Shown here: one piece after another, positions 26,338-35,475 of the stretch
Layout of the letters: the number at the start of each line of letters is the position of its first letter
Position numbering within the stretch: position 1 is the first letter of the stretch
Assembly (NCBI GenBank): GCA_963728355.1
Contig: CAVSJQ010000014.1
Location: 713,243 to 777,242 of the forward strand
Source of the DNA: Sva-07 sp963728355
Lineage (GTDB): Bacteria; Actinomycetota; Acidimicrobiia; Acidimicrobiales; Ilumatobacteraceae
Direction of reading: 5' to 3'
DNA: 64,000 nt
Notes under the pieces: generated by a model
The model's input: the letters and a program-made list of their open reading frames with translations, nothing else
The model's database searches: none
What the model was told of the DNA's origin: nothing
Translations under genes and position numbers: made by a program

Positions 26338-27216
26338 TCAGATCGACGACACGGCGTCGAGTGCGCGCTGCGTCGCCGCGACGTAGCCGCCACCGAACTT
26401 GATCGCATGGACGACGAGTGGCGCCAACTGGTGCAGCGGCACCCGCGCCTGCCAACCGTCCGACATCGGCCACTGGTCCGCGTAGGCGTCGAAGCACTCG
26501 GGACCGAAGCCGCCGAAGATCCGCATCATCGCCAGGTCGTACTCGCGGTGACCGCCGTGGCATGCGGGGTCGATCAGCCAGGATCGACCCCGGCGATCCA
26601 CCATCCGGTTCCCCGCCCACAGGTCGCCGTGCAGACGCGCCGGTGGTTCGACCGGCCCACCGACGTCGGCCAGCCGCTCGATCGTGCGTTCCAGGTCGGT
26701 GAGCGTCGCTGTGGGCAGCGAGTGCCGGTCACGGGCGATGCGGAGCAGGACGCCCAGCCGCCGCTCGCCGTAGAACTCGACCCAGCTGTCGCATGGATCG
26801 TTGGGCAGCGCCAACGACCCGGTGGTACGGCGGTCCTGTCGACCGAACGACGGGGCACCCGCTCGATGGAGCCGTGCCAGTGCGCGACCGAACGCCGATT
26901 CACCCTCGGGGGATTCCCGTCCACCGGATTCGATCCACTCGAGCACCAGGCGCGGTGGCGTCTCGGCGTCTCCGTCGGCGACGGCGAGCACCTCGGGGAC
27001 CGGGACCACGTCCGGTTCGCCCAGCCACCGCAAGCCATTCGCCTCGGTGGTGAAGAATCCTGGCGGCGGATCCCGATGGGTCTTGGCGAACACGGTGCGA
27101 CCGTCGACCAGTCGCAGTCGATAGGACTCGGCGACGTCGCCGCCCGCGAGTCGGTCAGCGGTTGCCACGGCGACTCCGAGATCCTGCGCGACGGCATCGG
27201 CGAGACGTTGCACCAA
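26338..27216 (-). CDS. Fructosamine kinase-like protein
   Basis: The 292-residue protein-kinase-fold enzyme has VFAKTHRD (Lys), LVLEWIE as hinge, the catalytic loop LHGDLWAGNRM and the metal loop LIDPACHGGHREYDLAMM. This is the pattern of FN3K/ketosamine-3-kinases, which phosphorylate glycated amines and so trigger their breakdown. It starts at a GTG at 27216 and is convergent with the Rieske oxidoreductase. Confidence 0.9.
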   Translation of the reverse strand: MVQRLADAVAQDLGVAVATADRLAGGDVAESYRLRLVDGRTVFAKTHRDPPPGFFTTEANGLRWLGEPDVVPVPEVLAVADGDAETPPRLVLEWIESGGRESPEGESAFGRALARLHRAGAPSFGRQDRRTTGSLALPNDPCDSWVEFYGERRLGVLLRIARDRHSLPTATLTDLERTIERLADVGGPVEPPARLHGDLWAGNRMVDRRGRSWLIDPACHGGHREYDLAMMRIFGGFGPECFDAYADQWPMSDGWQARVPLHQLAPLVVHAIKFGGGYVAATQRALDAVSSI

Positions 27217-27385
27217 CCCAGTGTGTCAGTCCGCGGGCGCCCCTTGCCGAGTCGCTCGTCGCCTGAACGGTCCGGTTCGCCGTTCGGTGGAACCACCGGA
27301 GGTGGCGGTGGCGGCGCCGTTGAGAAGACGGCCCCGGTACCCGGCACACGGTCTGAAGCGGAAGGGGCCGGGGTAGCGCCCACCG

Positions 27386-28399
27386 ATGATCGACAGCCTC
27401 GGCATGGCCGCCATCGTCTTGATTGGTGGTGGCGTCGTCCTGCTCACCGTCGGAGTGCGGTTCACTCGCACGGTCGACGTCCTCGCCGACCGGACCGGCA
27501 TCGGTGAAGCGCTGGCGGGAGCGGTGCTGCTCGGCGCTGCCACGTCGCTGCCGGGATTGATCACCACCGTCACCGGCGCGCTCGACGGGCAGGCTGGGTT
27601 CGCCGTCAGCAACGCGATGGGCGGGATCGCTGCCCAGACGTCCTTCCTCGTGTTGGCCGATCTCATCTATCGGCGTGCGAACCTCGAACGCGCCGCTGCG
27701 TCGCTTCCCAACGTGATGCAGACGGCCATTCTGATCGCCCTCGTCGGCCTCGTGCTGTTGGCTGCCACCGGGCCCGACGTCTCGCTCCTCGGCGTTCATC
27801 CGGCATCGCTGGCACTGATCGTTGTCTACGTGTACGGGCTGAGACTGGTGCAACGCATGCACGCCCGTCCGATGTGGCGGCCGCGTGCGACCGACGACAC
27901 TGTCGTCGACGACGTGGACAGCGACGACGACTCGCCCGCAACGACGCGACGGCTCTGGCTGGAGTTCGCCGCGTTGGCGGCGGTCGTCGCCGTCGTCGGC
28001 TACCTGATCGGGCAGGCGGGGCTCTCCATCGCCCGCGACAGCGGCTTGTCGGGATCCGTCGTCGGCGCTCTCTTCACGAGCGTGGTCACCTCGCTGCCCG
28101 AACTGGTGACGGTGCTGACCGCCGTGCGCATCGGCGCGCTGACGCTGGCCGTGTCGAACATCGTTGGCGGCAATACGTTCGACGTGCTGTTCGTCGCCGC
28201 AGCCGATCTGGCGTTCCGGAGCGGTTCGGTGTATCACGCCGTCGACCAGCAAGCCCTCTTCGTGCTTGCGCTCACCGTCGTCATGACCGCCATGCTCGCG
28301 GGAGGACTGTTGTACCGCGATGAGCGGTACATCGGCTTCGAAGGCGTCGCGATCCTCGTCACCTACGCCTGCGGCATCGCCGGGCTCGTCCTGATTTGA
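27386..28399 (+). CDS. CaCA-type cation exchanger with degenerate first alpha repeat
   Basis: The 337-residue membrane protein has two five-helix halves and an acidic cytoplasmic loop (DDVDSDDDSPATTRR). The second alpha repeat is canonical: TSLPELVTVLTA and LAVSNIVGGNTFD. In the first repeat the usual acidic residue is replaced (TSLPGLITTVTGAL) and the G-S/N-N signature reads MGGIAAQTS. Ca2+/cation:H+ or Na+ antiporters need the acidic residue in both repeats, so this member may transport differently or have lost function. The ATG at 27386 directly starts the first helix. Confidence 0.8.
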   Translation: MIDSLGMAAIVLIGGGVVLLTVGVRFTRTVDVLADRTGIGEALAGAVLLGAATSLPGLITTVTGALDGQAGFAVSNAMGGIAAQTSFLVLADLIYRRANLERAAASLPNVMQTAILIALVGLVLLAATGPDVSLLGVHPASLALIVVYVYGLRLVQRMHARPMWRPRATDDTVVDDVDSDDDSPATTRRLWLEFAALAAVVAVVGYLIGQAGLSIARDSGLSGSVVGALFTSVVTSLPELVTVLTAVRIGALTLAVSNIVGGNTFDVLFVAAADLAFRSGSVYHAVDQQALFVLALTVVMTAMLAGGLLYRDERYIGFEGVAILVTYACGIAGLVLI

Positions 28400-28414
28400 T
28401 CTGCGTCGGCGAGA

Positions 28415-29254
28415 TCAGTGGGGCGGCTGGAGGCGGGAGCGGAGTTCGTCGAGGTCGAGGTCGGGCTGCGGATAGTTGGCTCCGAGGGAGTCGAAGACCG
28501 CCAGCAACAACTTGGCGATCATCCAGTTGCGATACCACTTGTGATCGGCGGGGATGACGTACCAGGGCGCGGCGTCGGTGCTGGTCGCTGCGATCACCTC
28601 CCCGTAGGCCGTTTGCAGCTGCGGCCATGATCGTCGACTCTCGATATCGGAGGCCGCGAATTTCCAACGTTTGTCGTCGCGGCGCAGGCGCCGCAGGAAC
28701 CGCTCGCGCTGCTCGTCGTACGAGATGTGCAGTGCGCACTTGACGATCGTCGTGCCGGCGGCGTCGAGTTCCGCCTCGAACTCGTTGATCTCGTCGAGAC
28801 GCCGGCTGATGTCGTCGCTCGGCATCGTGTCGTGAGCGTGTGGGACGATCACATCTTCGTAGTACGAACGGTCGAAGACGCCGAGTTGGCCCGGCTTGGG
28901 CAACTCGCGCCGGTACCGCTCGAGGAAGTGTTCGTTGAGTTCGTCCTCGGTCGGTTCGGCGAACGACGCTGTGCGGACACCGGCGGGGTTCATCGCGATG
29001 ACGACATGTTTGATCGTTCCGTTCTTGCCGCTGCAGTCGAGCCCTTGCAGCACCAGCAGCACCGAGCGTTGCTCCTCGGCGAACAGCAGCTCGTGGGCAT
29101 CGAACAGCTCTTCGTGCATGGCGTCGAGCTCGTCCTTGGCGTCGGACTTCGACGGAGCGAAGGGGGTGTCGTCAGGATCGAAACCGGCGAGGTTGAAGGT
29201 GCCGTCCACGGGTCGGGCGCGCAGGCGGTTGGAGATCTCCTGAAGGTCGAGCAT
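28415..29254 (-). CDS. ppk2: Polyphosphate kinase 2
   Basis: The 279-residue PPK2 has Walker A VLQGLDCSGKNGTI with the added Asp, Walker B VFDRSYYEDVIVP, lid arginines (RRLRRDDKRWKF) and the C-terminal WYVIPADHKWYRNWMIAKLL. It transfers phosphate between polyphosphate and a nucleotide; the subclass (AMP, ADP or GDP preference) is not determined. The ATG at 29254 lies two bases after the lipid-kinase stop, making it the third gene of an operon with DUF1206 and the lipid kinase. Confidence 0.92.
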   Translation of the reverse strand: MLDLQEISNRLRARPVDGTFNLAGFDPDDTPFAPSKSDAKDELDAMHEELFDAHELLFAEEQRSVLLVLQGLDCSGKNGTIKHVVIAMNPAGVRTASFAEPTEDELNEHFLERYRRELPKPGQLGVFDRSYYEDVIVPHAHDTMPSDDISRRLDEINEFEAELDAAGTTIVKCALHISYDEQRERFLRRLRRDDKRWKFAASDIESRRSWPQLQTAYGEVIAATSTDAAPWYVIPADHKWYRNWMIAKLLLAVFDSLGANYPQPDLDLDELRSRLQPPH

Positions 29255-29256
29255 GT

Positions 29257-30141
29257 TCACGCTCCTTGCTCGTGGACGCTGATCGCTGCGGCGTCGAGGG
29301 TGAATTCGAGATGATCGGTGGGTGGACGGTCTTCGCCGTCGAGTTCGACGGGCTGCGGCCGAGAGAGGTGGACGGTGATGCGTTCGCCCTGCGTCCGGCG
29401 GCCGAGATCCGGCGGCAGCTCGCTTCCCCGCAGCACGCACCACGCCACCTTGGCCCACGATCTGATCGTGTTCGCGGCGAGGACCATCACGTCGAGTCGT
29501 CCGTCGTCGGGTTCGGCGTTCGGGAAGAGAACGATTCCGCCACTGATCGTGGGGAAGTTGCCGACGAGCACCATCGAGGTGCGCTCGTCGAACCAGATGG
29601 CGCCTTCGACCTCGACGGTGGTCTTCACGAGATTCGTGCGCAGACGCCGCAGGCCCGACAGCACGTACGCGGCGGTGCCGATCCGTGCCTTGAGTCCGTC
29701 GTTGGCGTTGCGCATCATCCTGGCGTCGAAGCCGCAACCCGACATGACGGCGAACGCTTCACCGTTCACCCGTCCGAGATCGATCTGCCGGGTCTCGCCG
29801 AGGGCGCTCGCTGCGGCGTCCAGGCCCGTCGGCAGGCCGAGGTTGGCGGCGAGCAGGTTGCCGGTACCGGTCGGAATCAGTGCCAACGAGGTCGTCGTGC
29901 CGGCGAGCGCATCGAGGACCGCTCGCACCGTTCCGTCGCCACCGCAGGCGATGACGGTCGATGCGCCGGCAGCCAGCGCGCGTTGCGCTTGGCCGGCGCC
30001 GGGGTCGTCGGCCGTGGTCGACACGATCTCGATGTCGTCGCCGAGCGCCGCTCTCAGGTCCGCCTCGCTCGGGGCGCCCCCACTGGCCGGATTCCACACG
30101 ACGACCCGGTGGCCGCCGCGCGGGTTCGTCTGCGCAGTCAC
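29257..30141 (-). CDS. Diacylglycerol/lipid kinase (YegS/DgkB-like)
   Basis: The 294-residue lipid kinase has ACGGDGTVRAVLDAL and ALIPTGTGNLLAANLGLP, the nucleotide-binding motifs of the DAGK catalytic family, followed by the YegS-like beta domain (VLVGNFPTISGGIVLFP). It would phosphorylate diacylglycerol or a related lipid. The GTG start overlaps the DUF1206 stop by four bases, and PPK2 follows after two bases. PAP2 phosphatase genes, which do the reverse reaction, lie divergently 1 kb away. Confidence 0.9.
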   Translation of the reverse strand: MTAQTNPRGGHRVVVWNPASGGAPSEADLRAALGDDIEIVSTTADDPGAGQAQRALAAGASTVIACGGDGTVRAVLDALAGTTTSLALIPTGTGNLLAANLGLPTGLDAAASALGETRQIDLGRVNGEAFAVMSGCGFDARMMRNANDGLKARIGTAAYVLSGLRRLRTNLVKTTVEVEGAIWFDERTSMVLVGNFPTISGGIVLFPNAEPDDGRLDVMVLAANTIRSWAKVAWCVLRGSELPPDLGRRTQGERITVHLSRPQPVELDGEDRPPTDHLEFTLDAAAISVHEQGA

Positions 30142-31067
30142 GAGGTGTCCTCCAATTCACGGCGGCGATGGCTGGTGAAACAGAACACGCCGTAGAGGAT
30201 GAGCCCGACGCCGCAGACGAAGACGAACGCCGCACCGAGCGACCCGCCGGCAATCGCCCGCAGAGTCCGGTCGAAGCCGCGTGCGTCATCGGGATCGAAC
30301 TCGATCGCCGATCGCAGCAGGAAGAAACCGACCAGAATCGTGACGACGCCCCGACCGATCCAGCCGACGATGCCGGCGATCGCAATGGCGGCCTCGCGCG
30401 GTTCGTCGCGGGCAACGTCGGGACGGACCCGACGCAGGTCGTCGGCGAACGACCGCTGCATGCCCTTGTGCACGGCGAAGAAGAGCCCGACCACGATCAT
30501 GACGATCGCTGCGGCGCCGACGGCGTACCGACCGAGGCGAGCATCGAGTATCTCTCGGGAGAGACGCTCGATCTCACTCGATTCCGAGGGTTCATCGCCG
30601 CGATACGCCGTGACGACGGCCGTCCAGCACAACGCGGCGTAGAAGGTCGCCGAGAAGCCGTATCCGATCCGGTCGGCCCATTCGGCCAGACCGTGGCCGC
30701 GGATCACGGCGATGCTCAGCAGACGCCAGAGGACGTACAGTGCCAGCCCGGCAGCGATCGCCACCAGTGCCAAGCGACCGAGCGGCGCCGCCGCGATCCG
30801 GGCGATCGATCCCTCCGGCGACGCGTCGCCGCTCGGCGAGCCCTGCTGGGAGATCTCGATCGCCGTCACGCCCATCAGCGTGTAGACGATGCCCTTCACC
30901 GTCCACCCGATGCGGGTCGTGCGCTCGATCCACGGATGCGCTTCGACCGCTTCGTCCAACTCGTCCACGAAACGCTCGGACGCGTCGCGGTCGTCGGCCA
31001 TCGGGGTTCTGGTCGCCGGCGATGGTTCTCCGTCGTTGTGAGGGATGTCCATCAGGGCGCTCGTCAT
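30138..31067 (-). CDS. DUF1206 membrane protein
   Basis: The 309-residue protein has about six membrane helices in three two-helix units, each with a short G-(W/R)xx(K/R)GxV-like start (RIGWTVKGIVYTLMGV, DRIGYGFSATFYAALC, GWIGRGVVTILVGFFL), as in DUF1206. Function of this family is unknown. It is the first gene of the lipid kinase/PPK2 operon. Confidence 0.85.
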   Translation of the reverse strand: MTSALMDIPHNDGEPSPATRTPMADDRDASERFVDELDEAVEAHPWIERTTRIGWTVKGIVYTLMGVTAIEISQQGSPSGDASPEGSIARIAAAPLGRLALVAIAAGLALYVLWRLLSIAVIRGHGLAEWADRIGYGFSATFYAALCWTAVVTAYRGDEPSESSEIERLSREILDARLGRYAVGAAAIVMIVVGLFFAVHKGMQRSFADDLRRVRPDVARDEPREAAIAIAGIVGWIGRGVVTILVGFFLLRSAIEFDPDDARGFDRTLRAIAGGSLGAAFVFVCGVGLILYGVFCFTSHRRRELEDTS

Positions 31068-31230
31068 CGGTCTGGCGCCGTCTCAGGCGGCTGCCGCCCG
31101 ACGTTCCCCCCGGCGACGGTCGCCAAACCCTGGGCGCTGGGAGCGCCAGAGACGCCGAGCGGGCGGACGGTCCGCAACAACCGGCACTCCCCGCGGTTTG
31201 CGTCGGCTGATCTCGGGTAGGGCGAGCCAC

Positions 31231-31254
31231 ATGAAGGGGGAATTGACATCATGA
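31231..31254 (+). CDS. Seven-codon leader ORF created by start-region duplication
   Basis: ATG AAG GGG GAA TTG ACA TCA TGA encodes MKGELTS. It stops within the start codon of the PAP2 gene (ATGA overlap). The 20 bases of this leader are repeated exactly as the first 20 bases of the PAP2 gene. GGGTAGGG upstream could serve as ribosome site for the leader. Translation of the leader is inference; the overlap would permit coupling. Confidence 0.4.
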   Translation: MKGELTS

Positions 31255-31270
31255 AGGGGGAATTGACATC
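31231..31270. repeat. Perfect 20-bp tandem duplication spanning the PAP2 start
   Basis: The 20-mer that begins ATGAAGGGGG and ends AATTGACATC occurs twice head to tail (31231-31250 and 31251-31270) without mismatch. The second copy is the beginning of the PAP2 gene, so the AAGGGGG ribosome-site-like stretch and the ATG are doubled. A perfect copy suggests a recent slippage event or selection. Confidence 0.95.
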
Positions 31271-32009
31271 GACCGGCGAGGAGACGCCGGACGCCGACAC
31301 GACCCATTCGGACGCACCCGGTCTCGACATCATGTCGGTGCTGCGCCGGTGGCCGATCGCCTTCCTCCTGCTGGCGGGTCCGACGCTGGCGCTCGGCGTT
31401 CTCGGCAACCTGTTCGTGTTCGACTCCTCGCTCGGCGAACTCGATGCCGATGCCGTGCAGTGGATGGCCGACCAACGCAACGCCGTCCTCGACACGGTCG
31501 CCAAGGCCGGCGCAGTGACCGACACGTGGACCGCCATCGGTCTGATGTTCGGCGCGATGACGATCCTCGTCGCCATCGACCGAGGTCGCTTGGCCGCACT
31601 GATCCTGATCGCAATGTCATTGGAACTGGCGACATTCCTGGCGGTCGGGGCGATCATCGATCGGCCCCGTCCGGAGATCGAGGCGGTGGGTGCCGTGCCG
31701 TCGACACCGAGCTTTCCCTCCGGCCACGCGGCCGGGACCGTCGCGCTGTACTCCTCGCTGATGTACGCCGCCTGGCGTGTGGGGACACCCGATCGCGTGG
31801 GCCGCAAGATTGCCATCGCCATCCCGATCGTGCTGGCAGTGCTCGTCGCAACGGCAAGGGTGTACGACGGCGTGCACTACCCCACCGATGTCGTCGCTGG
31901 ACTGCTGATGGGAACTGGAGCGTTCATCGGAGCGCTGTACGTGACCGGTCTGCTCGCTGAGTTCCGTGCCGGGGTGTCTTCGCCGGCCGATTCGGGAGAG
32001 AACCACTGA
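31251..32009 (+). CDS. PAP2-family phosphatase 1
   Basis: The 252-residue membrane phosphatase has the three PAP2 signatures: IDRPRPEIEA, PSFPSGHAAG and RVYDGVHYPTDVVAG, with about six helices. PAP2 enzymes remove phosphate from phosphatidate, phosphatidylglycerol phosphate or undecaprenyl pyrophosphate. The ATG at 31251 is in the second copy of a 20-bp tandem repeat. A second PAP2 gene begins two bases after its stop. Confidence 0.9.
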   Translation: MKGELTSTGEETPDADTTHSDAPGLDIMSVLRRWPIAFLLLAGPTLALGVLGNLFVFDSSLGELDADAVQWMADQRNAVLDTVAKAGAVTDTWTAIGLMFGAMTILVAIDRGRLAALILIAMSLELATFLAVGAIIDRPRPEIEAVGAVPSTPSFPSGHAAGTVALYSSLMYAAWRVGTPDRVGRKIAIAIPIVLAVLVATARVYDGVHYPTDVVAGLLMGTGAFIGALYVTGLLAEFRAGVSSPADSGENH

Positions 32010-32010
32010 C

Positions 32011-32898
32011 GTGGTCGTCGCTGCGACCGTCATCGCGCTCGGGCTGACCGCCGGGCTGGCTGCCTTCGTCGTCGTGGTCCTGCCGTCGGCACCGGATCTC
32101 GACGATCTCCACCTGGACCAGCACTCGGCCGCGCACTGGCGAACCTCGCGCTGGCTCGCGCGTTTGGTGCCGAAACGGGCGGCGGCCGCAGTCGGCGAGT
32201 CGTTGGCGATTGCGGCAGCCTTCGTCATCGGTGTTTCGGTCCTTGCCGGCGTCACCCTGATCATGATCCGAACCGGAACGGGGCTGGCCCGTGCCGACGA
32301 ACCGGTTTCCGAGTGGGCAGCCCGCCGGGCGAGCGATCGTTCCACCACGGTGATGCGCGAGCTGACCCGCTTCGGCGGGACGCTCTACATCGTCGTGGGC
32401 GCGGTCGTCGTCGCCGGCATCGGCTGGTGGCGTGATCGGCGATGGGCAGTGCCGCTCTTCGTGGCGATCGCCATGATCGGCCAGTTCCTGGTGTCGAACT
32501 CCGTCAAGTGGTCCGTCGAGCGGGCTCGACCCGCCATCGAGAACCTGACGGGGTTCGCCGGGTCGTCGTTCCCCTCCGGTCATGCTGTTGCCGCCGCCGC
32601 AGGGTGGGCCACCGCTGCGTTCGTGCTCGCACGAGGTCGGAACCGGTGGACCAGGGCAGCGTTGACCGGGCTGGCCGTGGCGCTCGGGGTGACGGTTGCC
32701 GGCACCCGAGTCGCACTGGGTGTCCACTGGACCACCGACGTGATCGTCGGGCTCGCCATCGGGTGGGCATGGTTCGCCGTGTGCGCCGTACTGTTCGACG
32801 GTCATCGGCTCCGCCCGACCTCGCCGGTGGCCGACGACGATGCCGCTGTTCCCGGCAGCGGACTCGTCGACTCGGCGACGGACCGGCAACGCCGCTGA
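32011..32898 (+). CDS. PAP2-family phosphatase 2
   Basis: The 295-residue membrane protein has SVKWSVERARP, SSFPSGHAVAA and GTRVALGVHWTTDVIVGL, the three PAP2 motifs complete with catalytic His residues. It is longer at the N-terminus than the first copy and ends in a polar tail. The GTG at 32011 follows the first PAP2 stop; GGGAGAG lies upstream inside that gene. The two proteins are only distantly alike, so this is not a recent duplication. Confidence 0.9.
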   Translation: MVVAATVIALGLTAGLAAFVVVVLPSAPDLDDLHLDQHSAAHWRTSRWLARLVPKRAAAAVGESLAIAAAFVIGVSVLAGVTLIMIRTGTGLARADEPVSEWAARRASDRSTTVMRELTRFGGTLYIVVGAVVVAGIGWWRDRRWAVPLFVAIAMIGQFLVSNSVKWSVERARPAIENLTGFAGSSFPSGHAVAAAAGWATAAFVLARGRNRWTRAALTGLAVALGVTVAGTRVALGVHWTTDVIVGLAIGWAWFAVCAVLFDGHRLRPTSPVADDDAAVPGSGLVDSATDRQRR

Positions 32899-33007
32899 CC
32901 GTGGCCGTCCGACCGGGTTGTCAATCGTCGACACGGGGAACCGGCTTCGTCTCGAACGGGCGCGCTGCGATCCGAGCGTGACACGGCCGACGGTCGGCCG
33001 TGCGGCC

Positions 33008-33814
33008 TCAGCCGATTCGGACCGAGGTACCGCCGTCGACGGGCAACACCACACCCGTCACGAACCGTGCCTCGTCGGATGCCAGGAAGAGGGCGGCGTT
33101 CGCTGCGTCCCACGCCGTTCCCATCCCGCCGAGGAGGGGAACCTGCCGGTTGCGTTCGTCGCGGACCTGCTCGACCGGCACACCTCGGGCGGCGGCGATC
33201 CCACCGACGGCCATCGGCGTGTCGACCAGCCCGAGTGCGATCGCGTTGCAGCGCACACCGCGCGAGGCGTTGGACTGCGCGATTGAGGTCGTCAGCCGGT
33301 TGACGCCCGCCTTCGACACCTCGTAGGCGACCTGGAATCCCCCGGCGAACGCGGCCGCCGACGACACGTTGACGATCGCGCCTCGCCGGCGCTCACGCAT
33401 CGCGGGCAGCGCGGCTCGGCACATGCGCCACATGGCCGTGAGGTTCACCTCGACGATCCGCTCGAATGCCTGCGCGTCGGCGGAGTGGGCAGGGCCGTCG
33501 CCACGCCCGCCGATGCCGACGACGTTGACGAGCACATCGACACGACCGCCGTTCCCCAGCGAGTGGGCGATGACGGCGGCGCACTGTTCGTCATCGGTCA
33601 CGTCGGCCGTGAACGCCGTGGCCGTGCCGCCCCGATCTCGGATCGACGCGGCGGTCTCCTCGGCGCGGTCGGCGACACGGTCGACGCAGAACACCTCGGC
33701 GCCTTCGCGGGCGAAGGTGGTGGCGATCGCCCGGCCGTTGCCGATCGTGTCGCCGGGCGTCTGACCGGCACCGACGACCACCGCCGCCAGTCCCGCAAGG
33801 CGTCCATCAGGCAT
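33008..33814 (-). CDS. Short-chain dehydrogenase/reductase
   Basis: The 268-residue SDR has a cofactor motif VVVGAGQTPGDTIGNGRAIA (a stretched TGxxxGxG), VDVLVNVVGIG, and the catalytic Ser-Tyr-Lys in NVSSAAAF and VAYEVSKAG. The C-terminal LPVDGGTSVRIG is standard. The acidic residue after strand 2 (CVDRVADRAEE) favours NAD(H). The substrate is unknown. I used the ATG at 33814. Confidence 0.9.
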   Translation of the reverse strand: MPDGRLAGLAAVVVGAGQTPGDTIGNGRAIATTFAREGAEVFCVDRVADRAEETAASIRDRGGTATAFTADVTDDEQCAAVIAHSLGNGGRVDVLVNVVGIGGRGDGPAHSADAQAFERIVEVNLTAMWRMCRAALPAMRERRRGAIVNVSSAAAFAGGFQVAYEVSKAGVNRLTTSIAQSNASRGVRCNAIALGLVDTPMAVGGIAAARGVPVEQVRDERNRQVPLLGGMGTAWDAANAALFLASDEARFVTGVVLPVDGGTSVRIG

Positions 33815-34005
33815 TCCCCGAGCGTAGCCAGCGCCTTGCACCCCTCTCACAGGGTGGACCCGCTCTCGTCAGGCCGACGGGCCGGGACGGCGCCACAGGG
33901 GCGCACTAGCCTCGATCTTGCCGGTCGGCGCAATCCAAGATCGAACGGCCTACGTCCGATCGTCTCGCGGGACAGCAACGGCGACGGCGGGAACAGGAGA
34001 CGAAC

Positions 34006-34434
34006 ATGAACGACGACCAGGAGAATCCAACCGCCGAGGAAGGCGTGGCTCGTGCCGGAGCACTGCCCGTCGAATTGTTCCTGAGCGATTCCGTTGCGAT
34101 GGTGAGCCCGTCGACGTCGATTCGAGACGCCGCCGAGCGGTTGCAGACCGCCGAGGTGGGTCTCCTGGTCGTCGGCACCCCCGACGCCGTCCACGGCGTG
34201 GTGTCCGAACGCGACATCGTGCGCTGCGTCGCCCGCGGCGCAGATCTCGACGCAACGCCGGTCGAGGCGATCGAGAGCGACCACCTGAAATGGGCGACCG
34301 TCGGCTCGACGGTCGACACCGTCGCGGAGGAGATGATGGAGAACTATCTCCGCCACATGCTCGTCGCCGACGACGCCGGGCAGCTCGTCGGCGTCGTGTC
34401 GATGCGCGACCTACTGACCGCTTACCTCGCCTGA
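34006..34434 (+). CDS. CBS-domain pair protein 2
   Basis: The 142-residue stand-alone Bateman module has a leader of about 22 residues and two CBS motifs (MVSPSTSIRDAAERLQTAEVG...SERDIVRCVARG; WATVGSTVDTVAEEMMENYLRHMLV...SMRDLLTAYLA). It resembles the protein at 4629-5042 in architecture. It probably binds an adenine nucleotide. A GGAGACGAAC ribosome site precedes the ATG. Confidence 0.88.
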   Translation: MNDDQENPTAEEGVARAGALPVELFLSDSVAMVSPSTSIRDAAERLQTAEVGLLVVGTPDAVHGVVSERDIVRCVARGADLDATPVEAIESDHLKWATVGSTVDTVAEEMMENYLRHMLVADDAGQLVGVVSMRDLLTAYLA

Positions 34435-34465
34435 GCCGCACGCGGCCCACGACCGCCATGCACGG

Positions 34466-35380
34466 TCAGCGGCGCGGCGGGACGGGAATCCGATCGAAGT
34501 CGGCGGCCACCACGATCTCGCCGTCGTACTCGAGCGCAGCTTCCTCCGCGAAGGGCGGCTCGGCGCCGTAGCGCCCCGAGAAGTGGGTCAGAACGAGCAG
34601 CCGGACGCCGGCTTGCGCCGCGAGCCGGCCGGCCTGGCGGGCGGTGAGGTGTCCGTGCTCGTCGGCGAGATGCTCCTCGCTCGACAGGAACGTCGACTCG
34701 CACAGCAGCATGTCAGCACCGGCCGCCAACTCGAGCGCCCCCTCACACCACGCCGTGTCGAGCACGTAGGCAACCGACTGACCCCGCCGCGGTTCGGTCA
34801 CCTCGTCGAGCGTCACGGTTCGCCCGTCGACGACGATCGAACCGGCATCGCGGAGCTGACCGACCGACGGCCCTTCGATCCCGAGGGCCTCGAGCCGTTC
34901 GGGCACGAAGTGCAGACCGTCTGGTTCGTCGAGCCGATAGCCGACGGTCTCCACCTTGTGGCGCAGAGGCGCCGCACGGATGGTGAACTCGCGATCCCGG
35001 TGGACGATTCCCGGCTCGTGAATCGGATGCGGTACGACTTCGATGTGCTCCTGGCCGGCCGTCGCCAGGCACAGCCGCTGGAAGTACTCCTCGCCGCCGG
35101 CGGGATAGTGGACCGGGATCGGCAGGCGTCCCTGGTCGAGGGCCAGCCGCATGATCATGCCAGGCAGCCCGAGACAGTGATCGCCGTGGAAGTGGCTGAT
35201 GCAGATCCGGGTCGTCGCTGCCGGCGTCACGTCGACGAAGCCGAACTGGCGCTGCGTTCCTTCCCCCGGGTCGAAGAGGATCCCTTCACCGTCCCAGCGC
35301 AGCAGGTAGCCGTTGTGATTCCGCAGGCGAGTCGGTGACTGACTCGCCGTGCCGAGGATCACCAGTTCTCGTTGCGACAT
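34466..35380 (-). CDS. rnz: Ribonuclease Z
   Basis: The 304-residue metallo-beta-lactamase nuclease has the zinc motif ISHFHGDHCLGLPG near residues 62-75, the tRNase Z signature LRHKVETVGYRL, and later ligands in LDTAW and HFSGRYG. It cleaves pre-tRNA 3' trailers. Start ATG and length are standard for rnz. Confidence 0.93.
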   Translation of the reverse strand: MSQRELVILGTASQSPTRLRNHNGYLLRWDGEGILFDPGEGTQRQFGFVDVTPAATTRICISHFHGDHCLGLPGMIMRLALDQGRLPIPVHYPAGGEEYFQRLCLATAGQEHIEVVPHPIHEPGIVHRDREFTIRAAPLRHKVETVGYRLDEPDGLHFVPERLEALGIEGPSVGQLRDAGSIVVDGRTVTLDEVTEPRRGQSVAYVLDTAWCEGALELAAGADMLLCESTFLSSEEHLADEHGHLTARQAGRLAAQAGVRLLVLTHFSGRYGAEPPFAEEAALEYDGEIVVAADFDRIPVPPRR

Positions 35381-35475
35381 GCCTTCGTGTCTACCCGTTC
35401 GCGGCGATGCCGTCGATCATCGCTCGGCGGCCCGGCCGACCAGATCGCGGTGACGCGCTGAGCGCAGGTCTCAGA

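Noticed and set aside
26250..26340. Frameshift at the end of the FAD/Rieske gene
   Set aside because: The adjacent frame gives SRIAEFGPAGLGEP, a plausible tail, but the Rieske ligands are intact in the called frame and nothing decides between the two; not claimed.
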